From contig NCEE01000020.1 of the NCBI GenBank assembly GCA_002280555.1, positions 1-43,640 of the forward strand: a stretch of DNA of 43,640 bases. Reading direction: 5' to 3'. How positions within the stretch are numbered: the stretch's first letter is position 1; each line of letters opens with the position of its first letter. Shown here one piece after another: positions 7,970 through 17,042 of this stretch. Below the pieces are notes generated by a model. It was given only the letters and a program-made list of their open reading frames with translations. It was not told the origin of the DNA and did not search any database. Position numbers and translations under genes: made by a program. The DNA comes from Sphingomonas sp. 32-62-10 (GTDB lineage Bacteria > Pseudomonadota > Alphaproteobacteria > Sphingomonadales > Sphingomonadaceae).

Positions 7970-8696
7970 GCCAGTGTAATGTCCGGCGCGTCCTCCGCCT
8001 TCATGCCGATCACGTTATAACCCGCGTCGACATGGTGGGTTTCACCCGTCACGCCGCTCGACAGGTCGCTGAGCAGGTAGAGCCCCGCGCCGCCGACATC
8101 CTCGATCGTGACGTTGCGCTTCAGTGGCGAATTATACTCATTCCACTTCAGGATCAGGCGGAAATCGCCGATGCCCGATGCCGCCAGCGTCTTGATCGGA
8201 CCCGCCGAGATCGCGTTCACGCGGATATTGTCACGCCCCAGATCGACCGCGAGATACTGCACGCTCGTCTCGAGCGCGGCCTTGGCGACGCCCATCACAT
8301 TATAATGCGGGATGACCTTTTCCGCACCGTAATAGCTGAGCGTCAGCAGCGCGCCGCCATTCGGCATCATCGCCTTGGCGCGCTTGGCGACCGCGACGAA
8401 GGAATAGACGCTGATGTTCATCGTCATCAGGAAATTGTCGAGGCTGGTGTCGACATAGCCGCCGCGCAGCTCGTTCTTGTCCGAAAAGCCATGTCGGACA
8501 CATCACAATCGAACAGCCGCGCAACGCCCAGCTGCTCGGCGAGCGGGCGCACCCGCTTTTCCATCGCTTCGCCCTGATAGCTGAACGCGAGTTCCGCCCC
8601 CGCTTCACTCAGTTTCTTCGCGATCCCCCAAGCCAGCGACCGATCATTGGCGAGCCCCATGATCAGCCCACGCTTGCCTTGCATCAAATCCGTCAC
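7966..8696 (-). pseudogene. fabI: Enoyl-[ACP] reductase gene with internal deletion and frameshift
   Basis: FabI reduces trans-2-enoyl-ACP with NADH in the last step of each fatty-acid elongation round. The N-terminal part (8696 down to about 8490) reads correctly (GKRGLIMGLANDRSLAWG, then FDCDVSDM). The C-terminal part (about 8490 down to 7966) reads in another frame: GFSDKNELRGGYVD, then the active-site Tyr/Lys region (LSYYGAEKVIPHYNVMGVAKAA) and SAGPIKTLAASGI. Residues expected between DVSDMA and GFSDK (about 23, including the strand before the nucleotide-contacting loop) are missing, and the join at about 8488-8493 shifts the frame. The first frame stops about 15 codons later. The start is GTG at 8696, overlapping the YihY stop. 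Either the gene is dead or the sequence has an assembly error here. Confidence 0.88.
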
Positions 8697-9658
8697 GCCC
8701 TGATCGCCTCCGACTTTCCCTCGATTACCGCGTCCTTTACGCCTTCATCATCCGCTTCCGCCAGTGCCGCGTTCAATTGGGCGCCGACGACCAGCCCGAG
8801 CCCGACCAGAAAGAAGAAGATGAGCGCGATCATCACACCCGCCAGACTGCCATAGGTCAGATCGTAGCTCGTCAGATTGGCGAGGATGGAGGGCAAAAGC
8901 GCGGTCACCAGCAGCCACCACCCCGCGGTAAATGCGGCGCCCGGCCATTTCGGGCATTTACTGTCCCGGTACTGGCGCGGGGTGAGAGAATAAAAGACCA
9001 TGTAGAGCGCGACAAACAACGCGAGCGCGGGTGCAATCCGCGTCAGCGAAACCACCGTGGCGGCTTCTGTCGCAAATGGCATCACCCGCAGGATGAACTG
9101 TTCGACCGCGACCAGCGCGACCTGAAAGCTGAACGCGATCAGCACGAGAATCAGCGAGGCAAGCGTCAATCCCATCGACCAAAGGCGGTAATGCCAGAAC
9201 GGACGCACCGATTTGACGCCGTAAGCACGGCGCAGAATGTCGCGGATCGTTTCGATGAAGCTGGCGGTGGTCCACAGCCCGACGATGGCGCCGAACCACA
9301 ACAGCGAGCCCGAACGCGCGGCAAGCACATCTGCAATCGGCGTTTGCAGGACGGTGGCAACGCTTGGCGGCAGGGTGCGCAGAAAAGCCTCAACCGTGTG
9401 CAGCCCTTCATCAGTGCGCCCAAACAACCGCGCGATGGCGGCGGCGACGATGAAGAACGGAAACAGCGTCAGCAACGATAGATAGGCCAGATTGCCGGCA
9501 TGAATGAAGCCATCGCTGAATACGCCGATCGCGACGCGCTTCAGTACTTCCCGGACATAGCTGCCCGGCCGCATGAACGCGAAACGGCGATCAAGCTTCG
9601 GGGCCCTGCCCGGATGACGCCGCCGTTCCTCAGGCGATTCGGGCGAGATGTCCTGCAC
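8693..9658 (-). CDS. YihY/BrkB-family inner membrane protein
   Basis: A 321-residue integral membrane protein of the YihY/UPF0761 family, once misannotated as ribonuclease BN. After a charged, cytoplasmic N terminus (residues 1-45) there are about six hydrophobic segments, among them AYLSLLTLFPFFIVAAAIARL, LWFGAIVGLWTTASFI, LASLILVLIAFSF, ALALFVALYMVFYSL and IALIFFFLVGLGLVVGAQLNA; GNLAYLSLLTLFPF is the family's most conserved stretch. Function is unknown beyond membrane location. The start is GTG (9658), 6 bp after the DnaJ-like gene, and its stop overlaps the fabI start by 4 bp. Confidence 0.88.
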   Translation of the reverse strand: MQDISPESPEERRRHPGRAPKLDRRFAFMRPGSYVREVLKRVAIGVFSDGFIHAGNLAYLSLLTLFPFFIVAAAIARLFGRTDEGLHTVEAFLRTLPPSVATVLQTPIADVLAARSGSLLWFGAIVGLWTTASFIETIRDILRRAYGVKSVRPFWHYRLWSMGLTLASLILVLIAFSFQVALVAVEQFILRVMPFATEAATVVSLTRIAPALALFVALYMVFYSLTPRQYRDSKCPKWPGAAFTAGWWLLVTALLPSILANLTSYDLTYGSLAGVMIALIFFFLVGLGLVVGAQLNAALAEADDEGVKDAVIEGKSEAIRA

Positions 9659-9664
9659 GGAAGA

Positions 9665-10624
9665 TCAGACGTCCAGCTTGCCGCGCGGGTTCCATTTGTC
9701 CTTGCCGGGCCAGCCCTGCACGAATTCGACCAGCGAATCGTCATCGACCGGCAGATCGACCATCAGCGTGACAAGCTGATCGCCGCGCGGGCCATTGGCA
9801 CCAGGGGTTTTGCGGTGAAAGCCACGCCCTTTCAGCCGCAGCACCTTGCCCGATGTCGAGCCGCGCGGCACCGACAGCATCACCGCGCCCTCCACCGTCG
9901 GTACCTTCACTGACGCGCCCAGCACGGCTTCGGCCAGGCTGATCGGCAAGTCGAGCCGCACATCATCGCCAACCCGCTCGAAAAAGCGGTGCGGCTGCAC
10001 CTCGATCGTGATGATGGCGTCGCCCGCGCCGCCGGGGCCGGGTTGCCCCTTGCCCGCGAGCCGCATCTGCGTGCCGCTTTCGACGCCCGCCGGTAGCTTC
10101 AGGTCGATCGTCTTGCCGTCGCCGAGCGTAATGCGCTGCGGGGCGAGCGTTGCCGCATCGGCAAAGGGCACTGCCAGCCGATAGGGTATGTTCGCACCCT
10201 TCGGGCTTTGACCGCGCCCGAACCCGCCGGTAAAGCCGCCGCCGCGCTTACCACCGAACAGCCCTTCGAAAATATCGCCGAAATCGCCCGCGCCGCCACC
10301 GGCGCCGCCGAAATCGAAATTGGGCGGGGCACCGCCCGCGCCCGGCCGAAACCCGCCGGCGCTGCCGCCCTGGCCGGGGTTGAATCCGAAGGGCGAGGCC
10401 GGGTTGCCATCGCCATCAATCTCCCCGCGATCGAAGCGGGCGCGCTTGTCCTTGTCGCTCAACAGATCATAGGCGTTGGTGACGTTCGAAAAACGTTCGG
10501 ATGCCTTGGGATTATCCTTGTTGCGATCAGGGTGCAGTTCCTTGGCAAGCTTGCGATAGGCTTTTTTGATGTCGGCTTCGCTTGCCCCGCGCGGCACACC
10601 CAGCAATTGATACGGATCGGCCAT
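9665..10624 (-). CDS. DnaJ-like co-chaperone (type II, CbpA-like)
   Basis: Stimulates the ATPase of a DnaK-type Hsp70 and delivers clients. The J domain (residues 1-70) carries HPD at 31-33, preceded by KKAYRKLAKEL. A Gly/Phe-rich linker follows (about 80-135: GGAGGGAGDFGDIFEGLFGG). Two C-terminal beta domains complete it (LPAGVESGTQMRLAGKG, then VPRGSTSGKVLRLKGRG). The four CxxCxGxG zinc-finger repeats of true DnaJ are absent, so this is the CbpA type (319 residues, normal). It sits in the long minus-strand train; the next upstream gene is 83 bp away, so it may also have its own promoter. Confidence 0.92.
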   Translation of the reverse strand: MADPYQLLGVPRGASEADIKKAYRKLAKELHPDRNKDNPKASERFSNVTNAYDLLSDKDKRARFDRGEIDGDGNPASPFGFNPGQGGSAGGFRPGAGGAPPNFDFGGAGGGAGDFGDIFEGLFGGKRGGGFTGGFGRGQSPKGANIPYRLAVPFADAATLAPQRITLGDGKTIDLKLPAGVESGTQMRLAGKGQPGPGGAGDAIITIEVQPHRFFERVGDDVRLDLPISLAEAVLGASVKVPTVEGAVMLSVPRGSTSGKVLRLKGRGFHRKTPGANGPRGDQLVTLMVDLPVDDDSLVEFVQGWPGKDKWNPRGKLDV

Positions 10625-10707
10625 CTGGTTCCTGCTGTATTGAACTAATACGCCCTATTTGGGGGATGTGGCCGCCAAGCGCAAATGATGGCGGCAGGAT
10701 TTTCGTT

Positions 10708-11595
10708 TCAGACGAGCGGATCGGCGGGCGCGACGTCGACGCTGACCTTCAGCTTCTGCGCGCCCGAGCCGAGCACGATGCCATCGATCGGCGCGATTTC
10801 AGCATAGTCCCGACCGATCGCCATGATGATATGGTCGCCCGCCATCCAGATGCCGTTGGTGGGATCGACCCCTACCCAACCGATCCGATCACCGCACCAG
10901 AGCAGCACCCAGGCATGGGTCGCATCGGCCCCGACCAGCCGTTCCATCCCCGGTGGCGGGATCGTGCGGATATAGCCTGATGCATAGGCCGCGGGCAGCC
11001 CGGCGGCGCGCAGGCCGGTGATCATGATCTGTGCAAAATCCTGGCACACGCCGCCGCGCTTCATGAAAGCCTCGCGCGGCGGTGTATCGACCAGCGTCGC
11101 GGTGGGATCGAAATCAAATTCCCGCTGGATACGTTGAGCCAGCGCGATCGCGGCTTCCAGCGCAGGGCGATCGGGGGCAAGTTCTTCTGCACACCACGCC
11201 GCAATGTCGCGATCGAGCGGGATCAGCGGAGACGGATAGAGATAGGCGCTAGGCCCGGCGGGTGACCCGTCGCGGCTGGCGCGTGCCGCCTTGGCAACCT
11301 CCGCCAGCGTCGGATCATCTGGGCTCGGCACCGGGATCAGTCGGTCAACCGTCACCCGTGACACGCTTTCGATCGTCAGATAGCGGACCGGTTCTTCTAC
11401 CGTCAGCCGGACGACATTGGCGAGCCCAGCCTCTGCCCGCGCAGGGGCGATTCGCCCCGCAGGGCTGATCGTCAGCTGATAATCATCCAGCGTCTGCCCC
11501 GACCAGATGATCGGTTTCAGCCGCAGGTTGCAGCGCGCAAAGCGAACCTGGGTGCCGTAGTCAAATCGCGTGACGTGGCGGATAGTGTAGATCAT
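10708..11595 (-). CDS. Transglutaminase-like cysteine peptidase family protein
   Basis: A 295-residue cytoplasmic-looking protein of the bacterial transglutaminase-like superfamily (COG1305 type). It has an N-terminal beta-rich region starting MIYTIRHVTRFDYGTQV. The papain-fold core carries Cys184 in GGVCQDFAQI, His227 in DATHAWV and Asp244 in VGVDPTNG, the complete catalytic triad. It overlaps the ATP-grasp/alpha-E gene by 4 bp (ATGA). This pairing recurs in many bacteria, and comparative genomics has predicted a peptide-ligation or peptide-modification system with the transglutaminase-like member acting as peptidase or transferase. No substrate is known to me. Confidence 0.88.
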   Translation of the reverse strand: MIYTIRHVTRFDYGTQVRFARCNLRLKPIIWSGQTLDDYQLTISPAGRIAPARAEAGLANVVRLTVEEPVRYLTIESVSRVTVDRLIPVPSPDDPTLAEVAKAARASRDGSPAGPSAYLYPSPLIPLDRDIAAWCAEELAPDRPALEAAIALAQRIQREFDFDPTATLVDTPPREAFMKRGGVCQDFAQIMITGLRAAGLPAAYASGYIRTIPPPGMERLVGADATHAWVLLWCGDRIGWVGVDPTNGIWMAGDHIIMAIGRDYAEIAPIDGIVLGSGAQKLKVSVDVAPADPLV

Positions 11596-14069
11596 GCCAG
11601 CGTAAGGCCGCCCGCGCGCAGCGGTTCCCCACCTTGGAGAAAATAGCGCCGCGCGACCAATTCTGAAAGCTGGCGCAACCGTCGCTCGATCTCACACAGG
11701 GTCGCGTCATCGAGCGTGGCGGCGGTGGCGGTGGCGACCAAGGCCGAAAGCGCGGTAGCCTCTGTCTGTTGCGGTTCGGCCATACCATCATCGGCGAGCA
11801 CGGGCAGTTCGCGTAAGTGCTGGCAGATCGTTGCTACCTGATAAGCAATTGCGCGCGGATTGCCCGGATCAAGCGCGACCAGATCGACAACCGCGGCCGG
11901 CGACAGCTCGCCCAGATACCGCTGCCGATAGCTGATCTGGCTGTCCGCCACATCGAGCAGGGTCGACAGATCGTCAGCTGTCGCATTGGCGCAGCCGAAC
12001 ACCCGCACCGCGCGCGCCACTGCCGTTGCGCGTTCGATCCGGCGACCGAGATCGTGGAATCGCCAGGCGTCGGTGCGGCCCATATGTTCGGTCGACAGGC
12101 CCGCCAGCGCCGCAAAGCGCCGCTGCAGCGATCCCGCCCGATCAAGTAGCGCGCCGCCATTCGGGGCGGGCGCGTCGAGCAGCCGGATCATGTCCGCCGA
12201 CAAACGGTCGCGCGATCCGGCGCCGATCGCGCGCGCACTGCGGTTGATGGCCCGCACGCTGTTCCAGCCGCCATCGCCTGCCTCCATCGCGGTGCGGGCA
12301 AGCGCGATCAGATCGGTCCGACGCAGGCTGGGCGGGCGCGGGGCGGCCCCGTCCTCGACAATCATCCCCACCAGCCGGGCAATCGTTTCCGGCGCGAGCG
12401 CAGCCCCGGCATCGGCAGTGATCGAATTGCCCAGCATCACCCGAATGACGGCGAGCAAGGCCTCGCCGCGCTCCAGATAGCGGCCCAGCCAGAAGAAGTT
12501 ATCGGCGACGCGGCTTGGCAAGGTGCCGGGATTGCGGCGAATGTGCACCGAACTCGCATCGGGCAGCAGCGAGACGGGCACGACCGGGCCGCCGCCATAG
12601 ATTGCGACATCGGCGGACCAATTGCCCTCCCCCATCACCGACGCGCGCATATCGGGATGCTCGCCGATCCTGGCGAAGCCGCCGGGCATCACCGTCCAGC
12701 CGCCATCGGCACCGCGGGCGGCAAAGACGCGCAACGTGAAGGGGCGCGGCACCAACCGATCCTCGGCCACCACCGGCATGGTCGAGAGGCGGACATTTTC
12801 CTGCCCAACATAATCCTGCGGCCTCCGGGCCATATCGGCGATCAGCGCGGCACGCTTGTCGGGCGGCAAATCGCCGACATGGACGGGTTTTCCCTCGGGC
12901 AGCCCCAGCGGTGCGGCCGAAAAGGCAGGGCCGACCAGCAGTGTATCGAGATGGGCCGCGACATGCGCTTGTGCCGCTTCCTGCCCGCACCACCAGGTGG
13001 CGATGTTCGGGATTTTGAGCGGCTCGCCCAGCAATTCGCGCGCGAGGCGTGGCATGAACGCTTCGAATGCCGGGCTTTCGAGCACCGCTGATCCGGGCGC
13101 GTTGCTGACCACGACATTGCCCGCGACCATCGCATCGATCAGCCCGGCGACGCCGATCGTCGAGTGCGAATCGAACGCCAGCGGATCGAGCAGCCGCGGA
13201 TCGATCCGCCGCCATAGCGCATCGACGCGCTTCAGCCCCGCGATCGTCCGGATATAAAGTTTGTCCTCCAGCACCGCGAGATCGGCACCCTCGACCAGCA
13301 ACAGCCCCAGATAGCGCGCCAGATGGGCCTGTTCAGTATAGCTGGGGTTATAGCGACCGGGCGTGAGCAGGCCGATGCGCGGATCGCTGCGCTTGCATGC
13401 CGCCGCCAGCCCGGCGCGAAAGGCGGCAAAGAACGGCGCGTGGCGCTGAATGTTGAGCCGCGCCTGCAGCCCGCCCAAAGTGCGCGACACCGCGAGCCGG
13501 TTTTCGAGCGCATAGCCAGCGCCCGCCGGCGCGCGCAGATGATCGGCAAGCACCCGCCACTCGCCGCCCGGACTGCGCCCCAGATCCATCGCGACGAAAT
13601 GCAGATGATGGCCGCCAGGCGGCGCAAGGCCAACCAGCGGCCGCAGGAAGAACGGACTGCCGTTGACGAGCGCGGCGGGGATCGATCCGCTCTCGGTCAG
13701 ATTGCCCGCGCCATAAAGATCGGCGAGGATCATTTCCATCAGCGCTGCACGCTGTGCCACACCCTCGGCAATGCCCGCCCATTCGGCTTCGTCGATCAGC
13801 AAAGGCACGGGCGATACGGGCCATGGCCGTTCTTCGCTTTCACCGATGATTCGAAAGCCGGTGCCGATATCCTCGGCCTGGCGCTGAACGCGTTCGCGCG
13901 CATGGGCCAGATCGTCGCCGACCGCTCCGGCTAGTTCTTCAAGCACCGTCGCCCAGGCAGGTCCACCAGCGCACATCACATCGCCCGGCGGCAAATCGCG
14001 ACAATAATCGGCAATCCACCGCGCGGCATGCGTCGCGGAATCGACAAGATCGCTCGACACAGTGGCCAT
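11592..14069 (-). CDS. Circularly permuted ATP-grasp and alpha-E domain fusion protein
   Basis: An 825-residue two-domain protein. The N-terminal half is a circularly permuted ATP-grasp domain (signs include FFLRPLVGLAPPGG, LLTPGRYNPSYTEQAHLARYLG, VVSNAPGSAVLESPAF and LPPDKRAALIADM). The C-terminal half is the helical alpha-E domain (SRVADNFFWLGRYLERGEALLA, then RLSADMIRLLDAP). In many bacteria these are two adjacent genes; here they are fused. The ATP-grasp part should form an amide bond on an unknown substrate. I chose the ATG at 14069 because homologues begin close to the WIADYC segment; ATG 14168 or TTG 14183 would add a non-conserved leader. It begins the seven-gene minus-strand train and is divergent from pdxH. 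Confidence 0.85.
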   Translation of the reverse strand: MATVSSDLVDSATHAARWIADYCRDLPPGDVMCAGGPAWATVLEELAGAVGDDLAHARERVQRQAEDIGTGFRIIGESEERPWPVSPVPLLIDEAEWAGIAEGVAQRAALMEMILADLYGAGNLTESGSIPAALVNGSPFFLRPLVGLAPPGGHHLHFVAMDLGRSPGGEWRVLADHLRAPAGAGYALENRLAVSRTLGGLQARLNIQRHAPFFAAFRAGLAAACKRSDPRIGLLTPGRYNPSYTEQAHLARYLGLLLVEGADLAVLEDKLYIRTIAGLKRVDALWRRIDPRLLDPLAFDSHSTIGVAGLIDAMVAGNVVVSNAPGSAVLESPAFEAFMPRLARELLGEPLKIPNIATWWCGQEAAQAHVAAHLDTLLVGPAFSAAPLGLPEGKPVHVGDLPPDKRAALIADMARRPQDYVGQENVRLSTMPVVAEDRLVPRPFTLRVFAARGADGGWTVMPGGFARIGEHPDMRASVMGEGNWSADVAIYGGGPVVPVSLLPDASSVHIRRNPGTLPSRVADNFFWLGRYLERGEALLAVIRVMLGNSITADAGAALAPETIARLVGMIVEDGAAPRPPSLRRTDLIALARTAMEAGDGGWNSVRAINRSARAIGAGSRDRLSADMIRLLDAPAPNGGALLDRAGSLQRRFAALAGLSTEHMGRTDAWRFHDLGRRIERATAVARAVRVFGCANATADDLSTLLDVADSQISYRQRYLGELSPAAVVDLVALDPGNPRAIAYQVATICQHLRELPVLADDGMAEPQQTEATALSALVATATAATLDDATLCEIERRLRQLSELVARRYFLQGGEPLRAGGLTLA

Positions 14070-14266
14070 CAGACGATCATGCCTGGGCTGGTCTTTGTGC
14101 CGGGGTGCCCCGGGGGATGAACTGTGCTGATACCGCCACGGGTGCCCCTTGGGTTCGCCAGATGGCATCGTCACCACAATCAATGCAGCCGCGCAACCGC
14201 CAAGCGAGCTTCGCCCCCAACAGCTTCATGGGTGACGGTTGGCGAGCCAGAGGATAAGGCCCCTTC

Positions 14267-14845
14267 ATGACCACCGATCCGTTCAGCCTGTTCGATGCCT
14301 GGTATGCCGAAGCGCGCGCCAGCGAAATCAATGATTCCAACGCGATGGCCATCGCGACCAGCGATGCGCAGGGGCGAGTTGGGGTGCGGATGGTGCTGTT
14401 GAAGGGGCATGGCCCGGACGGTTTCGTTTTCTACACCAATCAGGAAGGCCGAAAGGCTGCCGACATCGCCGCCAATCCCCAGGTTGCACTGCTGTTCCAT
14501 TGGAAATCGCTGCGGCGGCAAATTCGCATCGAGGGGCCGGTCAGCACCGTCAGCGACGCTGATGCCGATGCCTATTTCGCCACCCGCAGCCGCGATTCGC
14601 AATTGGGCGCCTGGGCATCGGACCAGTCCCGCCCGCTCGACAGCCGTGCAACGTTCGAGGCGCGCTTCGCAGCGATACAGACGCAGTTCGAGGGCGGCCC
14701 GGTGCCACGTCCGCCGCACTGGTCCGGTTACTGCGTGACTCCATGGTCGATCGAATTCTGGCAGGACCGCGAACATCGGCTACATGAACGTCGGCTATTT
14801 ACGCGCACCGATAATGGCTGGGTCGAGGGCATGCTCTATCCATGA
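14267..14845 (+). CDS. pdxH: Pyridoxamine 5'-phosphate oxidase
   Basis: An FMN-dependent oxidase that makes pyridoxal 5'-phosphate from pyridoxine or pyridoxamine phosphate. The 192-residue product has the split-barrel FMN-binding fold with VRMVLLKGHGPDGFVFYTN, the SRKA-like GRKAADI, the WKSLRRQIRIEG strand and QLGAWASDQS, and ends in the C-terminal dimerisation segment (WSIEFWQDREHRLHERRLFTR). Length is normal to slightly short. It is the first gene of a plus-strand unit and shares a 4-bp ATGA overlap with the CDF transporter gene. Its PLP product is used by SerC at the left edge, but nothing suggests joint control. Confidence 0.95.
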   Translation: MTTDPFSLFDAWYAEARASEINDSNAMAIATSDAQGRVGVRMVLLKGHGPDGFVFYTNQEGRKAADIAANPQVALLFHWKSLRRQIRIEGPVSTVSDADADAYFATRSRDSQLGAWASDQSRPLDSRATFEARFAAIQTQFEGGPVPRPPHWSGYCVTPWSIEFWQDREHRLHERRLFTRTDNGWVEGMLYP

Positions 14846-15819
14846 GCGACGGCCATAATCATCATCACGCCCGCACTGCCCATCATCACGCGAGCAGCAG
14901 TCTGACGACGCGCGCAGCGATTGCGAGCGTCGTGACGGCAGCGGTGCTGATGCTGATCAAGGCCTATGCCGCTTGGCACACGGGTTCGGTCGCGATGCTG
15001 GGGTCGCTCGCCGATACCGGGCTCGATCTGGTGGCATCGCTCGTCACCTTGTTCGGCGTCCGGCTCGCCGCACAACCGGCGGATCACGATCACCGCTTTG
15101 GGCACGGCAAGGCCGAATCGCTGGTCGCGCTGTTCCAGGTCGCAGTGATCGCGGTTTCCGCCTTCGCGATTTTCGGGCGCGCGCTTGACCGGCTGGTGAC
15201 GCGGCAGGTGACCGCGGATGCCGAAATCGGCATTGGCGCATCGGTGATCGCGATCATCGTGACGATCGCCCTGCTCGCCTATCAGCGCTTCGTGATCGCC
15301 AAAACGGGGTCAATCGCGATCGGCGCCGATCATGTCCATTATCAATCCGATGTGTTGTTGAATGTGGCCGTGATCGGCGCGCTCGTGCTCGATCAGTATC
15401 TCGGCATTACCGGCGCAGACCCGGTATTCGGCATGGCGATTGCCGCCTGGCTGCTCTGGGGGGCATGGCGCGCATCAAGCAGCGCGATCGACCAATTGAT
15501 GGACAAGGAATGGCCGCCCGAAAAGCGCCGCCGCTTCGTTGAGGTCGCCTGCCGCCACCCCGAGCTGAAAGGGCTGCACGATCTGCGCACGCGCACCAGC
15601 GGCGCGACCGACTTCGTCCAGTTTCACATCTGGATGGACCCGGCGATGACGATTGCCGATGCCCATATCGTAACCGACCGAATCGAACACAGCCTTGCCC
15701 GCGAGTTTCCCGGCACCGAAATCCTGATCCATATCGATCCCGAGGGGCAAGTGGATCACCCCGGCAACGAACTGGTAGAAGCCGACGAAATCGCCAAGTT
15801 GAAGGACCTGCAATCGTGA
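14842..15819 (+). CDS. Cation diffusion facilitator (CDF) metal transporter, FieF-like
   Basis: A proton-coupled exporter of divalent metal ions (zinc, iron, cadmium or manganese; which one cannot be read safely). The 325-residue product starts with a His-rich tail (HNHHHARTAHHHAS) and has about six membrane segments. The transport site is visible as SLADTGLDL (DxxxD in TM2) and ADHVHYQSD (HxxxD in TM5), the DDHD arrangement of FieF. A cytoplasmic C-terminal domain includes HPELKGLHDLRTRTSG and ends near IHIDPEG. It overlaps pdxH and the following PhzF-like gene by 4 bp each (ATGA and GTGA), so all three are probably translated from one message. Confidence 0.92.
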   Translation: MSDGHNHHHARTAHHHASSSLTTRAAIASVVTAAVLMLIKAYAAWHTGSVAMLGSLADTGLDLVASLVTLFGVRLAAQPADHDHRFGHGKAESLVALFQVAVIAVSAFAIFGRALDRLVTRQVTADAEIGIGASVIAIIVTIALLAYQRFVIAKTGSIAIGADHVHYQSDVLLNVAVIGALVLDQYLGITGADPVFGMAIAAWLLWGAWRASSSAIDQLMDKEWPPEKRRRFVEVACRHPELKGLHDLRTRTSGATDFVQFHIWMDPAMTIADAHIVTDRIEHSLAREFPGTEILIHIDPEGQVDHPGNELVEADEIAKLKDLQS

Positions 15820-16628
15820 CCGCTCGTACCGTAACGCGCCTGCCCATCACCCAGATCGATGCCTTTGCCGATGCGCCATTCACCGGCAATCCGGCGGCGA
15901 TCATGCCGCTCGATGCGTGGCTGGCGGATGACGTGCTGCTGGCAATCGCGGAAGAGAACAACCTGAGCGAGACCGCGTTTCTGGTGCCCGATGCCAGCGG
16001 TGCCAGCGATTACGAACTGCGCTGGTTCACGCCCGCCGCCGAAGTCGCGCTGTGCGGCCATGCGACGATCGCGAGCGGCCATTATCTGTTGTCCAACGAT
16101 CCCGCGCTCACCCGAGTCACCTTCCGCACGCGGCAGGCAGGTATATTGTGGGTAGAGCGCGACGGCGACGGGTATCGCATGGCGCTGCCCGCCTGGGCGC
16201 CGACGGCGGTTGCGTTGCCCAATATCGTGGCGGCGTTGGGCGCCGGGCCAGCGGTGGAGACGCTTTGGTATGACAAGGGCTATGCGCTGATCGTATACGA
16301 GACCGCCGATCAGATCCGCAGCCTGAAGCCCGACCAGCGCGCGCTTGCGGCGCTGGGCGAGCTGGTCGCCGTCGCGACCGCGCCGGGTGATACGACTGAT
16401 GTGATCAGCCGGGTCTTCACCCCTTATTACGACATCCCCGAGGACCCGGTGACAGGCTCTGCCCATGCGGTGATGACCCCCTATTGGGCCGTACGATTGG
16501 CGCGCGACAGGTTCACCGCTTATCAGGCGAGCACGCGCGGCGGGCATGTGGCGTGCATGCTGGCAGGTGATCAGGTGATCCTGGGCGGCAAGTGCGCGAC
16601 GGTGATGGAAGGCGTGTTCTTCCTTTAA
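15816..16628 (+). CDS. PhzF-family isomerase/epimerase-like protein
   Basis: A 270-residue protein with the two-lobed diaminopimelate-epimerase-like PhzF fold. Visible landmarks are the opening QIDAFADAPFTGNPAAI, the catalytic Glu52 in NNLSETAFL, CGHATIASGHYLL, and DPVTGSAHAVMTPYW in the second lobe. In phenazine producers PhzF isomerises DHHA, but most family members, including this isolated one, have unknown substrates; no other phenazine genes are near. It starts with GTG inside the end of the CDF transporter gene. Its TAA overlaps the stop codon of the convergent DCC-family gene (shared TTAA at 16625-16628). Confidence 0.9.
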   Translation: MTARTVTRLPITQIDAFADAPFTGNPAAIMPLDAWLADDVLLAIAEENNLSETAFLVPDASGASDYELRWFTPAAEVALCGHATIASGHYLLSNDPALTRVTFRTRQAGILWVERDGDGYRMALPAWAPTAVALPNIVAALGAGPAVETLWYDKGYALIVYETADQIRSLKPDQRALAALGELVAVATAPGDTTDVISRVFTPYYDIPEDPVTGSAHAVMTPYWAVRLARDRFTAYQASTRGGHVACMLAGDQVILGGKCATVMEGVFFL

Positions 16629-16978
16629 GGCCGCGCGCCTGCGAGCCGCTGCAGCATCGGTCGCACCACCAGAAACCGCCGGTACAGCCATTCGAGCACC
16701 GCTAGGACCGTTTCGTTGCGCGCGGCTAGCCCGATCGGCCGAAGCAGCGGGATGGCACGCCACATCGCCGCAAACGCCGCCGCGCCCGACAGCATCACAC
16801 CGTCCTCCCGTGCATGGAAGCGCGCCAGCAGGGCGTCACGATCGATCGGGCACGCCGCCTCGCCATTGCTGACGTCGATGAAGGTAATGGCGTCGCGCTT
16901 GTCGAGCCGCCGCATCAGCGCGATTTCGCTACGGCAGAGCGGACAGCCGCCATCGAACCAGATCGTCAGCTCTTTCAT
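16625..16978 (-). CDS. DCC-family thiol-disulfide oxidoreductase-like protein (DUF393)
   Basis: A 117-residue small protein with the thioredoxin-fold DCC motif FDGGCPLCRSEI (Cys12 and Cys15), followed by FIDVSNGEA, a substrate-facing loop DGVMLSGAAAFAAMWRAIP, and a C-terminal helix ending VRPMLQRLAGARP. The family is assigned a thiol-disulfide role from fold and motif; its partner is unknown. No signal peptide. The gene ends head-on against the PhzF-like gene, with overlapping stop codons. Nothing suggests co-regulation with its neighbours. Confidence 0.88.
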   Translation of the reverse strand: MKELTIWFDGGCPLCRSEIALMRRLDKRDAITFIDVSNGEAACPIDRDALLARFHAREDGVMLSGAAAFAAMWRAIPLLRPIGLAARNETVLAVLEWLYRRFLVVRPMLQRLAGARP

Positions 16979-17042
16979 GACCTGTCATTGCCCGACGCGG
17001 GGCACCCCGTCACGCTGGGCTTAAGCCCGTGGCGCCCGGATG

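Noticed and set aside
8427..8427. Independent start of a short FabI-like protein at 8427
   Set aside because: This Met is internal in FabI (NFLMTMNIS); the frame is open upstream to the deletion join, and there is no ribosome site.
17001..17042. Third copy of the nested palindromic repeat
   Set aside because: The G/C-rich stretch near the DCC-family gene start has similar composition but does not match the arms.
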